This document shows positions 50,989 through 60,800 of a stretch of 64,000 bases of DNA, in pieces. Numbering within the stretch: position 1 is the first letter of the stretch; each line of letters starts with the position of its first letter. The stretch covers positions 1 through 64,000 of the forward strand of contig NZ_JACHBW010000024.1 in assembly GCF_014200455.1 (NCBI RefSeq), read 5' to 3'. The translations under genes were made by a program, and so were the position numbers. The notes below the pieces were generated by a model. It did not search any database and had not been told where the DNA came from. It saw only the letters and a list, made by a program, of their open reading frames with translations. The stretch comes from Paraburkholderia bannensis. GTDB taxonomy: Bacteria; Pseudomonadota; Gammaproteobacteria; Burkholderiales; Burkholderiaceae.

Positions 50989-51988
50989 TGGAAAGACGCT
51001 GAACGTCGCGGTTTTTGGCGCGGGCCGCATTGGCCGCATTCACGCGGCGAATCTCGCGCACCAGCCCGGCGTGCGTCTGAAGTACGTGATCGACGTGAAC
51101 CGCGAGGCGGCTGCCGCGCTTGCCGCGCAGCACGGCGCGCAGGTGAGCGATATCGACAGCGCGTTCGGCGATGCCGGCATCGACGCCACGGTGATCTGCT
51201 CGTCAACCGATACGCATTCCGAACTGATTTTGAAGTCGGCGGCGGCAGGCAAGCATATCTTCTGCGAAAAGCCCGTCGATCTGGCGATTGACCGCGCGCG
51301 CGCATGCGCCGAGGCGGTCGAACGCGCGGGCGTGGTGGCGATGATCGGCTTCCAGCGCCGCTACGATCCCACCTTTGCCGCGCTCAAGACGCGCCTGGAT
51401 GCGGGCGAAATCGGCACGCCGGAAATGCTGATCGTGACGAGCCGCGATCCGGGCGCGCCGCCGGTCGATTACATCAAGCATTCGGGCGGCATCTTCAAGG
51501 ACATGCTGATTCACGACTTCGACATCTTCCGCTGGATTCTCGACGATGAAGCCGAAAGCGTGCATGCGACCGGCAGTTGCCTGTCCGATCCGGCGATTGC
51601 CGATGCGGGCGATATCGATTCCACCGCCGTGACGATCCGCACGAAACGCGGACGCCTTTGCCAGATCAACACGGCGCGGCGCGCGGCTTATGGTTACGAT
51701 CAGCGTTTCGAGATTCTTGGCAGCGAAGGCATGCTGCAGGCCGGCAATATGAAGCCGACCGAAGTGGTGGCGTGGTCGAAGACCGCCGTGGCCCAGGACG
51801 TGCCGGAAGCGTTTTTCCTGGAGCGTTATCGCGCGGCCTATGCGCGTGAAATGGCCCATTTCCATGAGGCTGTGACGCAGGGCGTACCGGTGCGCACGAG
51901 TGTCGCTGACGGCCTGAAGGCGCTGGAACTGGCCGAAGCCGCAGCCTTGTCGTGGCGCGAAGGTCGGGTGGTGAAGCTGGGCGGTTGA
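50981..51988 (+). CDS. iolG: myo-Inositol 2-dehydrogenase
   Basis: A 335-residue Gfo/Idh/MocA oxidoreductase, first step of the pathway (myo-inositol + NAD+ to 2-keto-inositol). The Rossmann motif VAVFGAGRIGRIHAANLA, the EKP motif KHIFCEKPVDLAI and the catalytic block SGGIFKDMLIHDFDIFRW (Asp/His) are present. It overlaps the regulator by eight bases, with GGAGG upstream of the ATG. Confidence 0.92.
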   Translation: MTDGKTLNVAVFGAGRIGRIHAANLAHQPGVRLKYVIDVNREAAAALAAQHGAQVSDIDSAFGDAGIDATVICSSTDTHSELILKSAAAGKHIFCEKPVDLAIDRARACAEAVERAGVVAMIGFQRRYDPTFAALKTRLDAGEIGTPEMLIVTSRDPGAPPVDYIKHSGGIFKDMLIHDFDIFRWILDDEAESVHATGSCLSDPAIADAGDIDSTAVTIRTKRGRLCQINTARRAAYGYDQRFEILGSEGMLQAGNMKPTEVVAWSKTAVAQDVPEAFFLERYRAAYAREMAHFHEAVTQGVPVRTSVADGLKALELAEAAALSWREGRVVKLGG

Positions 51989-52074
51989 ATCGAAATGGAT
52001 TGAGCGTCGCTCTTTTTTGGAGCGGCGCTCGTCATGTATGCAGGATTCCGAATCGAATACGAAGGAGACGGACC

Positions 52075-53130
52075 ATGCAATCAAGCGATCGTGCCCGGCC
52101 ATTGCGGGTGGGCGTGGTGGGGCTCGGCAGGCTGGGGCGGCGGCACGCGCAGAATCTGGCGTACCGTGTGCCCGGTGCAACGCTGGCGGCGGCGTGCAGC
52201 CCGCTCGAAGACGATCTGACGTGGGCGCGCTCGGCGCTGCCAGAAACGCAACTCTATAACGACTACGCCCAACTGCTCGCGGACGATACGCTCGACGCCG
52301 TCTGGCTGGTGACGCCGTCGTCGTTGCATGCGCAACAGATCGTCGATGCCTTGCACGCGGGCAAGCACGTGTTCTGCGAAAAGCCGCTTTCGCTCGATGT
52401 GGCCGAATGCCAGCGCGTGGTCGAAGAATCGCGCCGTTTCCCCGCCCAGCAAGTGACGATCGGCTTCATGCGCCGTTTCGATCCGAGCTATCACGACGCC
52501 TTCGAAAAGGTGCGCGAGGGCAAAATCGGCCGGCCGTTCCTGGTGCGCTCGCAAAACTGCGATCTCAACGACCCCGATGGTTTTTTCGTGCGTTTCGCGC
52601 CCACGTCGGGCGGCATCTTTCTCGACTGCACGGTGCACGATATCGACGTGGCGCGCTGGCTGCTGGGCAAGCCGCGCGCCACGCGCGTATTTGCGGCGGG
52701 CGCGGTGGCGCTGCACGAAGGACTGCGCGAATCCGGCGATGTCGATAACGGCGTGGCGATCTGCGAATTCGAAGGCGGCAAGCTGGCGATGTTCTACGCC
52801 TCGCGCACCATGGCGCATGGCAACGACGCGTCGAGCGAGGTGATCGGCACGGCGGGCGCGCTCGCCATCGGCCGGGTGCCGCGCATGAATCGCGTGGAGA
52901 TCTACGACGCCCATGGCGTACGCAGCGAATGCACGCCGACTTTCTTCGAGCGATTCGAGGAGGCGTTCCTGATCGAGGCGCAGGCTTTCGTCGCGGCGGT
53001 GCGCGCCCGGCTCGATGGCGCCGCCGGGGACGCGGGGCAGGGCGCGAGCCTGGAGGATGCGCTCGAAGCGACGCGGATCGGCTATGCCTTGCGGCAATCG
53101 TTGCAGACGGGGCAGGCAGTGACGCTCTGA
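52075..53130 (+). CDS. Second Gfo/Idh/MocA oxidoreductase (inositol-dehydrogenase-like)
   Basis: A 351-residue NAD(P)-dependent dehydrogenase, paralogous to IolG: VGVVGLGRLGRRHAQNLAYR, HVFCEKPLSLDVAE and GGIFLDCTVHDIDVARWLLG. It may oxidise another inositol isomer (such as scyllo- or D-chiro-inositol), as paralogues do elsewhere. AAGGAG precedes the ATG; 86 bases separate it from iolG. The exact substrate cannot be read from sequence. Confidence 0.85.
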   Translation: MQSSDRARPLRVGVVGLGRLGRRHAQNLAYRVPGATLAAACSPLEDDLTWARSALPETQLYNDYAQLLADDTLDAVWLVTPSSLHAQQIVDALHAGKHVFCEKPLSLDVAECQRVVEESRRFPAQQVTIGFMRRFDPSYHDAFEKVREGKIGRPFLVRSQNCDLNDPDGFFVRFAPTSGGIFLDCTVHDIDVARWLLGKPRATRVFAAGAVALHEGLRESGDVDNGVAICEFEGGKLAMFYASRTMAHGNDASSEVIGTAGALAIGRVPRMNRVEIYDAHGVRSECTPTFFERFEEAFLIEAQAFVAAVRARLDGAAGDAGQGASLEDALEATRIGYALRQSLQTGQAVTL

Positions 53131-53261
53131 GGCCAGAGCGGGTCGGGGCGCGCCTGCGGTAAAATCGGGTTTATCTGACGCACTGAGCAGACGCACAGCG
53201 CCAAACAACGTGACGGAACTTCACCGCACGCCGTGGCGCGCCACCGAAGGATCCAACCCCG

Positions 53262-53495
53262 ATGCAGATTCAGGTTCACAAGGAAGTGGATGCGCGCGGG
53301 CTGAACTGCCCGCTGCCGATCCTGCGCGCCAAGAAGGCGCTGGCCGATATGGAAAGCGGCCAGATACTCAAGGTTCTCGCCACCGATCCCGGCTCGCAGC
53401 GCGACTTCGCCGCGTTCGCGAAGCAGACCGGCAACGAGATCGTCGAGAGCAGCCAGCAGGACAAGACGTTCGTTTTTCTGATGCGCCGCCGCTAA
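53262..53495 (+). CDS. TusA/SirA-family sulfurtransferase
   Basis: A 77-residue protein of the TusA fold with the sulfur-carrying Cys in ARGLNCPLPILRAKKAL (CPxP motif). Such proteins relay persulfide sulfur for tRNA thiolation, molybdenum cofactor or other sulfur transfer. Which relay is served here is unknown. Alone, with a strong terminator behind it. Confidence 0.88.
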   Translation: MQIQVHKEVDARGLNCPLPILRAKKALADMESGQILKVLATDPGSQRDFAAFAKQTGNEIVESSQQDKTFVFLMRRR

Positions 53496-53513
53496 AGCCG
53501 CGCACAGAACAGA

Positions 53514-53550
53514 AAAAAAGCCCGCAATCGCGAGATTGCGGGCTTTTTCC
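53514..53550. terminator. Bidirectional terminator between tusA-like gene and galU
   Basis: AAGCCCGCAATC (53518-53529), loop GCGA, GATTGCGGGCTT (53534-53545), A-run before and T-run after. It serves both converging genes. Confidence 0.88.
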
Positions 53551-53573
53551 TTCCAGCAGGTAAAAACCGATGC

Positions 53574-54455
53574 TTAGCCTTCCAGCACCGGGTTGCGCGT
53601 GCGCAGGTATTCCTGGAAGTCGTCGGCGACTTCCGGGTGACGCAGCGCGAACTCCACCGTCGCCTTCAGGTAGCCGAGCTTGCTGCCGCAGTCGAAACGC
53701 GTGCCGTGATACTTGTACGCCAGCACCTGTTCATCGGCGAGCAGCGACTGGATCGCGTCCGTGAGCTGCAGTTCGCCGCCCGCGCCCGGCTTGAGCGCGC
53801 GCAGGTGGTCGAAAATACGGGGTTTGAGCACATAGCGGCCCACCACGCCGAGATTCGAGGGCGCAACTTCCGGCGCCGGCTTTTCGACGATGCCCGAAAG
53901 CTTGACGATCGAGTCTTCCCACTCCTTGCCGTCTACGATGCCGTACGAGCGCGTTTCCGAGGGCGGAATCTCTTCCACGCCGAGCACCGAGCTATGGTAG
54001 TGGTCGAACACCTCGACCATCTGTTTCATCACGGGCGGCGTGCCGTACAGCAGGTCGTCCGCGAGGATCACGGCGAACGGGTTGTCGCCCACCAGCTTCT
54101 CCGCGCAAAGGACCGCGTGGCCCAGGCCCAGCGCTTCCGGCTGGCGCACGTAGAAGCAGTCCACGTTGTTCGGCTTGATGTTGCGCACCAGTTCGAGCAG
54201 CTTGGCCTTGCCGCGTGCTTCGAGTTCCGCTTCGATCTCATAGGACTTGTCGAAATGGTCCTCGATCGCGCGCTTGCTGCGGCCCGTCACGAAAATCATC
54301 TCCGTGATGCCTGCGGCCACGGCCTCTTCCACCGCGTACTGGATCAGCGGCTTGTCGACGACCGGCAGCATTTCCTTCGGGCTGGCCTTCGTTGCCGGAA
54401 GGAAGCGCGTGCCGAGGCCCGCCACCGGGAATACCGCTTTGGTAACTTTTAGCAT
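53574..54455 (-). CDS. galU: UTP-glucose-1-phosphate uridylyltransferase
   Basis: A 293-residue nucleotidyltransferase producing UDP-glucose for polysaccharide and lipopolysaccharide synthesis. The N-terminus AVFPVAGLGTRFLPATKASPKEMLPVVDKP with the nucleotide-binding Lys residues is diagnostic; VILADDLLYG and GVVGRYVLKP follow. No separate operon partner; valS lies 65 bases beyond on the same strand upstream. Confidence 0.96.
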   Translation of the reverse strand: MLKVTKAVFPVAGLGTRFLPATKASPKEMLPVVDKPLIQYAVEEAVAAGITEMIFVTGRSKRAIEDHFDKSYEIEAELEARGKAKLLELVRNIKPNNVDCFYVRQPEALGLGHAVLCAEKLVGDNPFAVILADDLLYGTPPVMKQMVEVFDHYHSSVLGVEEIPPSETRSYGIVDGKEWEDSIVKLSGIVEKPAPEVAPSNLGVVGRYVLKPRIFDHLRALKPGAGGELQLTDAIQSLLADEQVLAYKYHGTRFDCGSKLGYLKATVEFALRHPEVADDFQEYLRTRNPVLEG

Positions 54456-54520
54456 GTCTGTTGTCCTGGTCCTCTTGGGGTCGGGCGCCGCGCGCGCCGC
54501 CAGACCTCACCTTAGCCGAT

Positions 54521-57400
54521 TCAGGCAGGCAGCCGCGCGAGTTGCGCGGTGAGCTTGCCCAGCGTTGCCTGAAATTCTGCCAGTCGTTTCTGCTCTTGTT
54601 CAACCACAGCAGGCGGCGCTTTTGCTACAAAACTGTCATTTCCCAGCTTTGCATTGCACTTCGTCACTTCATTCGACAATCGCGCGATTTCCTTCGAGAG
54701 GCGTTCGCGCTCGGCTGCCACGTCGATTTCGACCTTCAGCACGAGCTTGTCCGTCCCTACGATAGCAACCGGCGCGCCTGCCGAGGCCGCGTCGAGCGCC
54801 GCTTCGTCGGCGATGACCTGCACTTCCGACAGTTTCGCCAGCGCCTTTGCATAGGGCGCGAACGAGGCAAGGCGTTCGGCGTTGCCCGTGACCAGCAGCG
54901 GCACCTTCGTTGCGGGCGAGAGATTCATCTCGCCGCGCAGGTTGCGGCACGCGTCGATCACGGCCTTCAGGTCGTTGGCCCACTGCTCGGCGGCTTCGTC
55001 GATCTTTTTCTGTTCGGCGACCGGGTAGGGCTGCGTCATGATCGACGCTTCGCCTTCGGTCTTGCCCGCGGGGTAGGCGTCGGTCAGCGGCGCCACCTTT
55101 TGCCACAACGCTTCGGTGATGAACGGAATCACCGGGTGCGCGAGGCGCAGGACGGTTTCCAGCACGCGCAGCAGTGTGCGGCGCGTGGCGCGCTGCTGCT
55201 CCGGCGTACCGTTCTGGATCTGGACCTTCGCCAGTTCCAGATACCAGTCACAGTATTCATCCCAGACGAACTTGTAAATGGCATTGGCCACATTGTCGAA
55301 GCGATAGTCGGCAAAACCCTTGGCGACGTCGGCTTCCACGCGCTGGAGCAGCGACACGATCCAGCGGTCGGCCTGCGAGAAGTCCAGGTAGCCGCCCGGG
55401 CCGCAATCGCCCGGCTGGCATCCAGGCTGTGAAGCGCCCGGCTTGGTGAAGCCGCAATCGTGGCCTTCGCAGTTCATCAGCACGAAACGCGTGGCGTTCC
55501 AGAGCTTGTTGCAGAAGTTGCGATAGCCTTCGCAGCGCGCGAGGTCGAAGTTGACGTTACGGCCGAGCGTGGCCATCGACGCCATCGTGAAGCGCAGCGC
55601 GTCGGTGCCGAAGGCGGGGATGCCGTCCGGGAATTCCTTGCGCGTCTTCTTTTCGATGGTGGCGGCCTGCTTGGGGTTCATCAGGCCCGTGGTGCGCTTG
55701 GCGACCAGCGTTTCCAGGTCGATGCCGTCGACGATATCGATCGGGTCGAGCGTGTTGCCCTTGCTCTTCGACATCTTCTGGCCTTCGGCGTCGCGCACGA
55801 GACCGTGCACGTAGACCGTATCGAACGGCACCTTGCCGGTGAAGTGCGTGGTCATCATGACCATGCGCGCGACCCAGAAGAAGATGATGTCGAAGCCCGT
55901 CACCAGCACGGACGACGGCAGGAACGCTTCAAGTTCCGGCGTCTTCTCGGGCCAGCCGAGCGACGAGAACGGCACCAGCGCCGACGAGAACCACGTATCG
56001 AGCACGTCTTCGTCGCGCTTGAGCGCGCCGCTGTAGCCCGCGGCGTCGGCCTTGGCGCGTGCTTCTTCCTCGCTCTTCGCCACGAAGATTTCGCCGCTTT
56101 CGCCGTACCACGCCGGGATCTGGTGGCCCCACCAGAGCTGGCGCGAGATACACCAGTCCTGGATGTTTTCGAGCCACTGGTAATACGTGGTGGTCCAGTT
56201 TTCCGGCACGAACTTGATCTGGCCGTTGCGCACCACGTCGAGCGAGGTTTCGGTGATCGACTTGCCCGGGTTGAAGGTGCCTTGCGGCGCGGGCTTGCTC
56301 ATCGCCACGAACCACTGGTCGGTCAGCATCGGCTCGATCACCACGCCCGTGCGGTCGCCGCGCGGCACCATCAGCTTGTGCGGCTGCACCGAATCCAGCA
56401 GGCCGATCGCTTCGAAGTCCGCCACCACCTGCTTGCGCGCCTCGAAGCGGTCCAGACCGCGGTACTTTTCGGGCGCGTTGTCGTTGACCCTGGCGTCGAG
56501 CGTGAGGATCTCGATCATCGGCAGGCCGTGGCGCTGGCCGACCGCGTAGTCGTTGAAATCGTGCGCGGGCGTGACCTTGACGACGCCCGTGCCGAACTCG
56601 CGATCGACGTATTCGTCGGCGATGATGGGGATTTCGCGGTCCGTCAGCGGCAGCTTGACCATCTTGCCGATCAGATGCGCGTAGCGCTCGTCTTCCGGAT
56701 GCACCATCACGGCGGTGTCGCCGAGCATGGTTTCCGGGCGCGTGGTGGCCACCGTCAGATGGCCCGAGCCGTCCGCGAGCGGGTAGCGCAGATGCCAGAG
56801 ATTGCCGGCTTCTTCTTCGCTTACCACTTCGAGGTCCGAGACGGCGGTGCCCAGCACCGGGTCCCAGTTCACCAGACGCTTGCCGCGATAGATCAGGCCC
56901 TGTTCATAGAGGCGCACGAACACGTCGCGCACGGCGCGCGACATCTTGTCGTCCATCGTGAAGTATTCGCGCGACCAGTCGATCGAGGCGCCCAGACGGC
57001 GCACCTGGCGCGTGATGGTCGAACCCGACTGCTGCTTCCACTCCCACACGCGTTCGACGAACTTCTCGCGGCCCAGGTCGTGACGCGAGATCTTCTGCGC
57101 GTCGAGCTGGCGCTCCACCACGATCTGCGTGGCGATGCCGGCGTGGTCGGTACCCGGCACCCACAGCGTGTTTTCGCCGAGCATGCGGTGGTAGCGCGCG
57201 AGGCCGTCCATGATCGTCTGGTTGAACGCATGGCCCATGTGCAGCGTGCCGGTGACGTTGGGCGGCGGCAACTGGATCGAGAAGTTCTTGCGGCCGGGCT
57301 CGAAGGTCGCGGCGGCGTAGCCTCGACGCTCCCATTCCGGGCCCCAATGGGCCTCGATGGTCTGGGGCTCGAAGCTTTTCGCTAGCGTGCTGTCGCTCAT
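54521..57400 (-). CDS. valS: Valyl-tRNA synthetase
   Basis: A 959-residue class I synthetase charging tRNA-Val. HIGH motif in PPPNVTGTLHMGHAF, KMSKS motif in KMSKSKGNTLDP, the large editing domain between, and a C-terminal coiled coil (DVAAERERLSKEIARLSNEVTKC). A minus-strand TATAAT at 57440-57445 is a likely promoter element. The start ATG precedes the conserved SFEPQTIEAHW block by few residues. Confidence 0.98.
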   Translation of the reverse strand: MSDSTLAKSFEPQTIEAHWGPEWERRGYAAATFEPGRKNFSIQLPPPNVTGTLHMGHAFNQTIMDGLARYHRMLGENTLWVPGTDHAGIATQIVVERQLDAQKISRHDLGREKFVERVWEWKQQSGSTITRQVRRLGASIDWSREYFTMDDKMSRAVRDVFVRLYEQGLIYRGKRLVNWDPVLGTAVSDLEVVSEEEAGNLWHLRYPLADGSGHLTVATTRPETMLGDTAVMVHPEDERYAHLIGKMVKLPLTDREIPIIADEYVDREFGTGVVKVTPAHDFNDYAVGQRHGLPMIEILTLDARVNDNAPEKYRGLDRFEARKQVVADFEAIGLLDSVQPHKLMVPRGDRTGVVIEPMLTDQWFVAMSKPAPQGTFNPGKSITETSLDVVRNGQIKFVPENWTTTYYQWLENIQDWCISRQLWWGHQIPAWYGESGEIFVAKSEEEARAKADAAGYSGALKRDEDVLDTWFSSALVPFSSLGWPEKTPELEAFLPSSVLVTGFDIIFFWVARMVMMTTHFTGKVPFDTVYVHGLVRDAEGQKMSKSKGNTLDPIDIVDGIDLETLVAKRTTGLMNPKQAATIEKKTRKEFPDGIPAFGTDALRFTMASMATLGRNVNFDLARCEGYRNFCNKLWNATRFVLMNCEGHDCGFTKPGASQPGCQPGDCGPGGYLDFSQADRWIVSLLQRVEADVAKGFADYRFDNVANAIYKFVWDEYCDWYLELAKVQIQNGTPEQQRATRRTLLRVLETVLRLAHPVIPFITEALWQKVAPLTDAYPAGKTEGEASIMTQPYPVAEQKKIDEAAEQWANDLKAVIDACRNLRGEMNLSPATKVPLLVTGNAERLASFAPYAKALAKLSEVQVIADEAALDAASAGAPVAIVGTDKLVLKVEIDVAAERERLSKEIARLSNEVTKCNAKLGNDSFVAKAPPAVVEQEQKRLAEFQATLGKLTAQLARLPA

Positions 57401-57583
57401 GGGTGGAATCTGCCGAAAAAAGGATGCGTAAAACCTTCGATTATAAGGGGTAGCGAGGGGTGTCGCGGCGCGCATTCCCCGTGCGCGCCGCTAGTACGGC
57501 CCTGTATACGGGCGCGCATGCCCTTGTCAGCCGCGAGGCCGTCGCCATTTATAATGACGCTCTAATCTGAATTCCGCCGCCCC

Positions 57584-59977
57584 ATGCCAGAACTGCTCGC
57601 CAATCTGAACCCCGAACAACACGCCGCCGTCACGTTGCCCAACGAACCGGCACTCATTCTGGCCGGGGCCGGCAGCGGCAAGACGCGCGTGCTGATCACG
57701 CGCATCGCGTGGCTGATCCAGCAGGGCCTCGCCTCGCCCATGACCATCCTCGCGGTGACCTTCACGAACAAGGCCGCGCGCGAAATGACGGCGCGTCTGC
57801 AGGCGATGATGCCCATCGACACGCGCGGCATGTGGATCGGCACCTTCCACGGCCTGTGCAACCGCATGCTGCGCGCGCATTGCCGCGACGCCGGCCTGCC
57901 GCAGACCTTCCAGATTCTCGATACCGCCGACCAGCTTTCGGCGATCAAGCGCCTGATGAAGGGCCTGAACGTCGACGACGAAAAATATCCGGCGAAGAAC
58001 CTGCAGTACTTCATCAACAACGCGAAGGAGCAGGGGCTGCGTCCGAAGGACGTCGACGTCACCGACAACTTCAACCGCAAGTTCGTCGAGCTGTACGAGG
58101 CCTACGACCAGCAGTGCCAGCGCGAAGGCGTGGTCGATTTCGCCGAGCTGCTGCTGCGCTGCTACGAACTGCTCGCCTTCAACCCGCCGCTGCGCGCGCA
58201 TTATCAGGCGCGCTTTCGCGACATCCTCGTCGACGAGTTTCAGGACACCAACAAGCTCCAGTACGCCTGGCTCAAGCTGCTGGCGGGTCCGGGCAACGCA
58301 ATTTTCGCGGTGGGCGACGACGACCAGTCGATCTACGCGTTCCGCGGCGCGAACGTCGGCAATATGCGCGATTTCGAGACCGAATTCCGCGTCAAACACA
58401 TGATCAAGCTGGAGCAGAACTACCGTTCGCATGGTCATATTCTCGATACCGCGAATCACCTGATCTCGCATAATTCGCGGCGTCTGGGCAAGAACCTGCG
58501 CACCGACGCGGGCCACGGCGAACCCGTGCGCGTCTACGAGGCCGCCACCGATTCGCAGGAAGCCGGTTTTATCGTCGAGGAAATTCGCGCGCTGATCGCG
58601 CAAGGACTCGCGCGGCATGAAATCGCCATTCTGTATCGCAGCAATGCGCAGTCGCGCACGATCGAGCACACGCTCGTCAACGGCGGTATTCCGTACAAGG
58701 TGTATGGCGGTCTGCGCTTTTTCGAGCGTCAGGAAGTCAAGCACGCGCTCGCGTATCTGCGCCTGATCGACAATCCGAACGACGATACGGCGTTCTCGCG
58801 CGTGGTGAACTTCCCGGCGCGCGGCATTGGAGCGCGTTCGATCGAGCAACTGGCGGACGCCGCGCGTCTGTACAACTGTTCGATGGCGGCGGCGATTCCC
58901 TACGTCACGGGCAAGGCGGGTACGACGCTCGGTTCGTTCGCGAATCTGGTCGCGAAAATGCGCGCCGAAACCGCGCAGATGAGCCTGCCCGAAACCGTCG
59001 AATACACCGTGCGCATGAGCGGTCTGGCCGAGTTCTATCAGGGCGAGCGCGAAGGCCAGGATCGTCTGGAGAACTTGCAGGAACTCGTGACCGCGGCCAC
59101 CGCTTTCGTGAGCGAAGAGGGCTACGGCATGGACACGCCGGCGCGCTCGATTCCGCTGCGTCCGGGTGCCTCGAAGGCGCCCGAGATCGTCTCGCAGGAC
59201 GGCGAGATCGAGGTGCTCGACGCCGCTGCCATCACCGATCCGGCGCAAAACCCCGACGTCATGACGCCGCTCGCGGGCTTCCTCTCGCACGCCTCGCTCG
59301 AAGCGGGCGACAACCAGGCGCAGGCGGGCCAGGACGCCGTGCAACTGATGACGGTGCACGCGGCCAAGGGGCTGGAATTTTCGGCGGTGTTCATCACCGG
59401 TCTGGAAGAAGGCCTGTTCCCGCACGAAAACAGCGCGATGGAAACCGATGGCCTCGAAGAAGAGCGCCGTCTGATGTACGTGGCGATCACGCGCGCCAAG
59501 GAGCGGCTCTACCTGTCGTTCGCGCAAAGCCGCCTGCTGCATGGCCAGACGCGTTACAACGTGCGTTCGCGCTTCTTCGACGAATTGCCGGCGGAAACGC
59601 TCAAGTGGCTCACGCCGAAGGTTGAGGCGGGCGCGCGTTGGGGCGGACGTGCCGATAACGCCGGCTGGGGCCGCGACTGGTTCTCGCGCGGTGGGAATGG
59701 CGGTAATGGTGGCAAGGGCGGCGGCGGTAGCGGCAGTTCGCGCGATCGCGACGCCTATGTCGCCGATAAAACCCCGCTGCCGAATTTCGCCAACGAGCAG
59801 CGCGCCGCCGAAGCGGGCTTCCGCGTGGGGCAGGACGTGTTCCACACCAAATTCGGCGAAGGCAAGATCACGGCGCTCGAAGGCAGCGGCACCGACGCCA
59901 AGGCGCAGGTGCGCTTCAAGCGTCACGGCGAAAAGTGGCTCGCGCTGGCGGTGGCGAAGTTGCAGGCGGTCGACTGA
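57584..59977 (+). CDS. uvrD: DNA helicase II
   Basis: A 797-residue superfamily-1A 3'-5' helicase of nucleotide excision and mismatch repair. Motifs: Q motif LNPEQHAAV, Walker A LILAGAGSGKTRVL, Walker B ILVDEFQDTNKLQY, motif III AVGDDDQSIYAFRGA, motif V VHAAKGLEFSAVFITG, motif VI RRLMYVAITRAKERL. The Gly-rich linker and the C-terminal Tudor-like GQDVFHTKFGEGKI, which binds RNA polymerase in E. coli UvrD, are present. TATAAT at 57550-57555 is the likely -10. Confidence 0.96.
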   Translation: MPELLANLNPEQHAAVTLPNEPALILAGAGSGKTRVLITRIAWLIQQGLASPMTILAVTFTNKAAREMTARLQAMMPIDTRGMWIGTFHGLCNRMLRAHCRDAGLPQTFQILDTADQLSAIKRLMKGLNVDDEKYPAKNLQYFINNAKEQGLRPKDVDVTDNFNRKFVELYEAYDQQCQREGVVDFAELLLRCYELLAFNPPLRAHYQARFRDILVDEFQDTNKLQYAWLKLLAGPGNAIFAVGDDDQSIYAFRGANVGNMRDFETEFRVKHMIKLEQNYRSHGHILDTANHLISHNSRRLGKNLRTDAGHGEPVRVYEAATDSQEAGFIVEEIRALIAQGLARHEIAILYRSNAQSRTIEHTLVNGGIPYKVYGGLRFFERQEVKHALAYLRLIDNPNDDTAFSRVVNFPARGIGARSIEQLADAARLYNCSMAAAIPYVTGKAGTTLGSFANLVAKMRAETAQMSLPETVEYTVRMSGLAEFYQGEREGQDRLENLQELVTAATAFVSEEGYGMDTPARSIPLRPGASKAPEIVSQDGEIEVLDAAAITDPAQNPDVMTPLAGFLSHASLEAGDNQAQAGQDAVQLMTVHAAKGLEFSAVFITGLEEGLFPHENSAMETDGLEEERRLMYVAITRAKERLYLSFAQSRLLHGQTRYNVRSRFFDELPAETLKWLTPKVEAGARWGGRADNAGWGRDWFSRGGNGGNGGKGGGGSGSSRDRDAYVADKTPLPNFANEQRAAEAGFRVGQDVFHTKFGEGKITALEGSGTDAKAQVRFKRHGEKWLALAVAKLQAVD

Positions 59978-60005
59978 GCCGCGGGACAAAACGGGGATTC
60001 ACAGC

Positions 60006-60800
60006 ATGAATAGCACCACGCGCCGCCTTGGCGTACTCGCGGCCTTGCCGCAGGAACTCGGCGACCTGATCGCGGCCATGCAGGCCGAATCGGGCGTAGA
60101 AACGCGCACGTTTGGCCAGCGCGACTATCACCTCGGCACGGTGCATGGCGTGCCCTGCGTGGTGACGCTGGCGCGTGTGGGCAAGGTGGCGGCGGCCGCG
60201 ACGGCCAGCGCGCTGATTCACGTCTTCGATGTCGAGGCGATCGTCTTTACGGGCGTGGCGGGCGGCGTGGGCGAAAACGTCCACGTGGGCGATGTGGTGA
60301 TCGGCGAAACGCTGCTCCAGCACGACATGAACGCAGAACCGCTGTTCCCGCGTCACGAGATTCCACTGCTCGGCCGTGCGCGTTTCGACGCCGATCGCAC
60401 GCTCACGGATGCCTTGACCGCAGCCTGCGAACGCTTTGTCGCCGAGGAGGGCGCGGCCCTGGCGGCGCATTTCAAGGGTGCGTTGCCGCGCCTCGAACAT
60501 GCGCTGCCGGGCGTGCATCGCGGGCTGATCATCAGCGGCGACCAGTTCGTGGCGAGCGCAGCGGCGGTGAGCGCGCTGCGTACCGATTTGCCCGACACGC
60601 TGGCCGTCGAAATGGAAGGCGCGGCGATCGCCCAGGTCTGCTACGAGTACGGCGTGCCGTGCGCCGTGGTGCGCACGATCTCCGATACCGCCGACGAGCA
60701 CGCAAGCGTCTCGTTCTCGTCGTTCCTCACCGATATCGCCGGCACATATTCCACCGGCATCCTGCGGCAGTTCCTGGCCGCTTACGGCGCGCGCGCCTAA
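60006..60800 (+). CDS. 5'-methylthioadenosine/S-adenosylhomocysteine nucleosidase family protein
   Basis: A 264-residue purine-nucleoside phosphorylase fold enzyme that removes adenine from methylthioadenosine or SAH. It has LGVLAALPQELGDLI at the start, GVAGGVGENVHVGDVVI, the catalytic Glu region VEMEGAAIAQVC and the Asp in VRTISDTADEHA. It is about 30 residues longer than E. coli MtnN because of an insert around EEGAALAAHFKGALPRLE. It lies 28 bases after uvrD, probably co-transcribed. Confidence 0.88.
   Translation: MNSTTRRLGVLAALPQELGDLIAAMQAESGVETRTFGQRDYHLGTVHGVPCVVTLARVGKVAAAATASALIHVFDVEAIVFTGVAGGVGENVHVGDVVIGETLLQHDMNAEPLFPRHEIPLLGRARFDADRTLTDALTAACERFVAEEGAALAAHFKGALPRLEHALPGVHRGLIISGDQFVASAAAVSALRTDLPDTLAVEMEGAAIAQVCYEYGVPCAVVRTISDTADEHASVSFSSFLTDIAGTYSTGILRQFLAAYGARA

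Noticed and set aside
57527..59989. 820-codon frame antisense to uvrD
   Set aside because: Same GC-shadow effect; uvrD is unambiguous. Equivalent long antisense frames over valS, glnS, the phosphoesterase, iolC and the di-haem peroxidase were dropped for the same reason.
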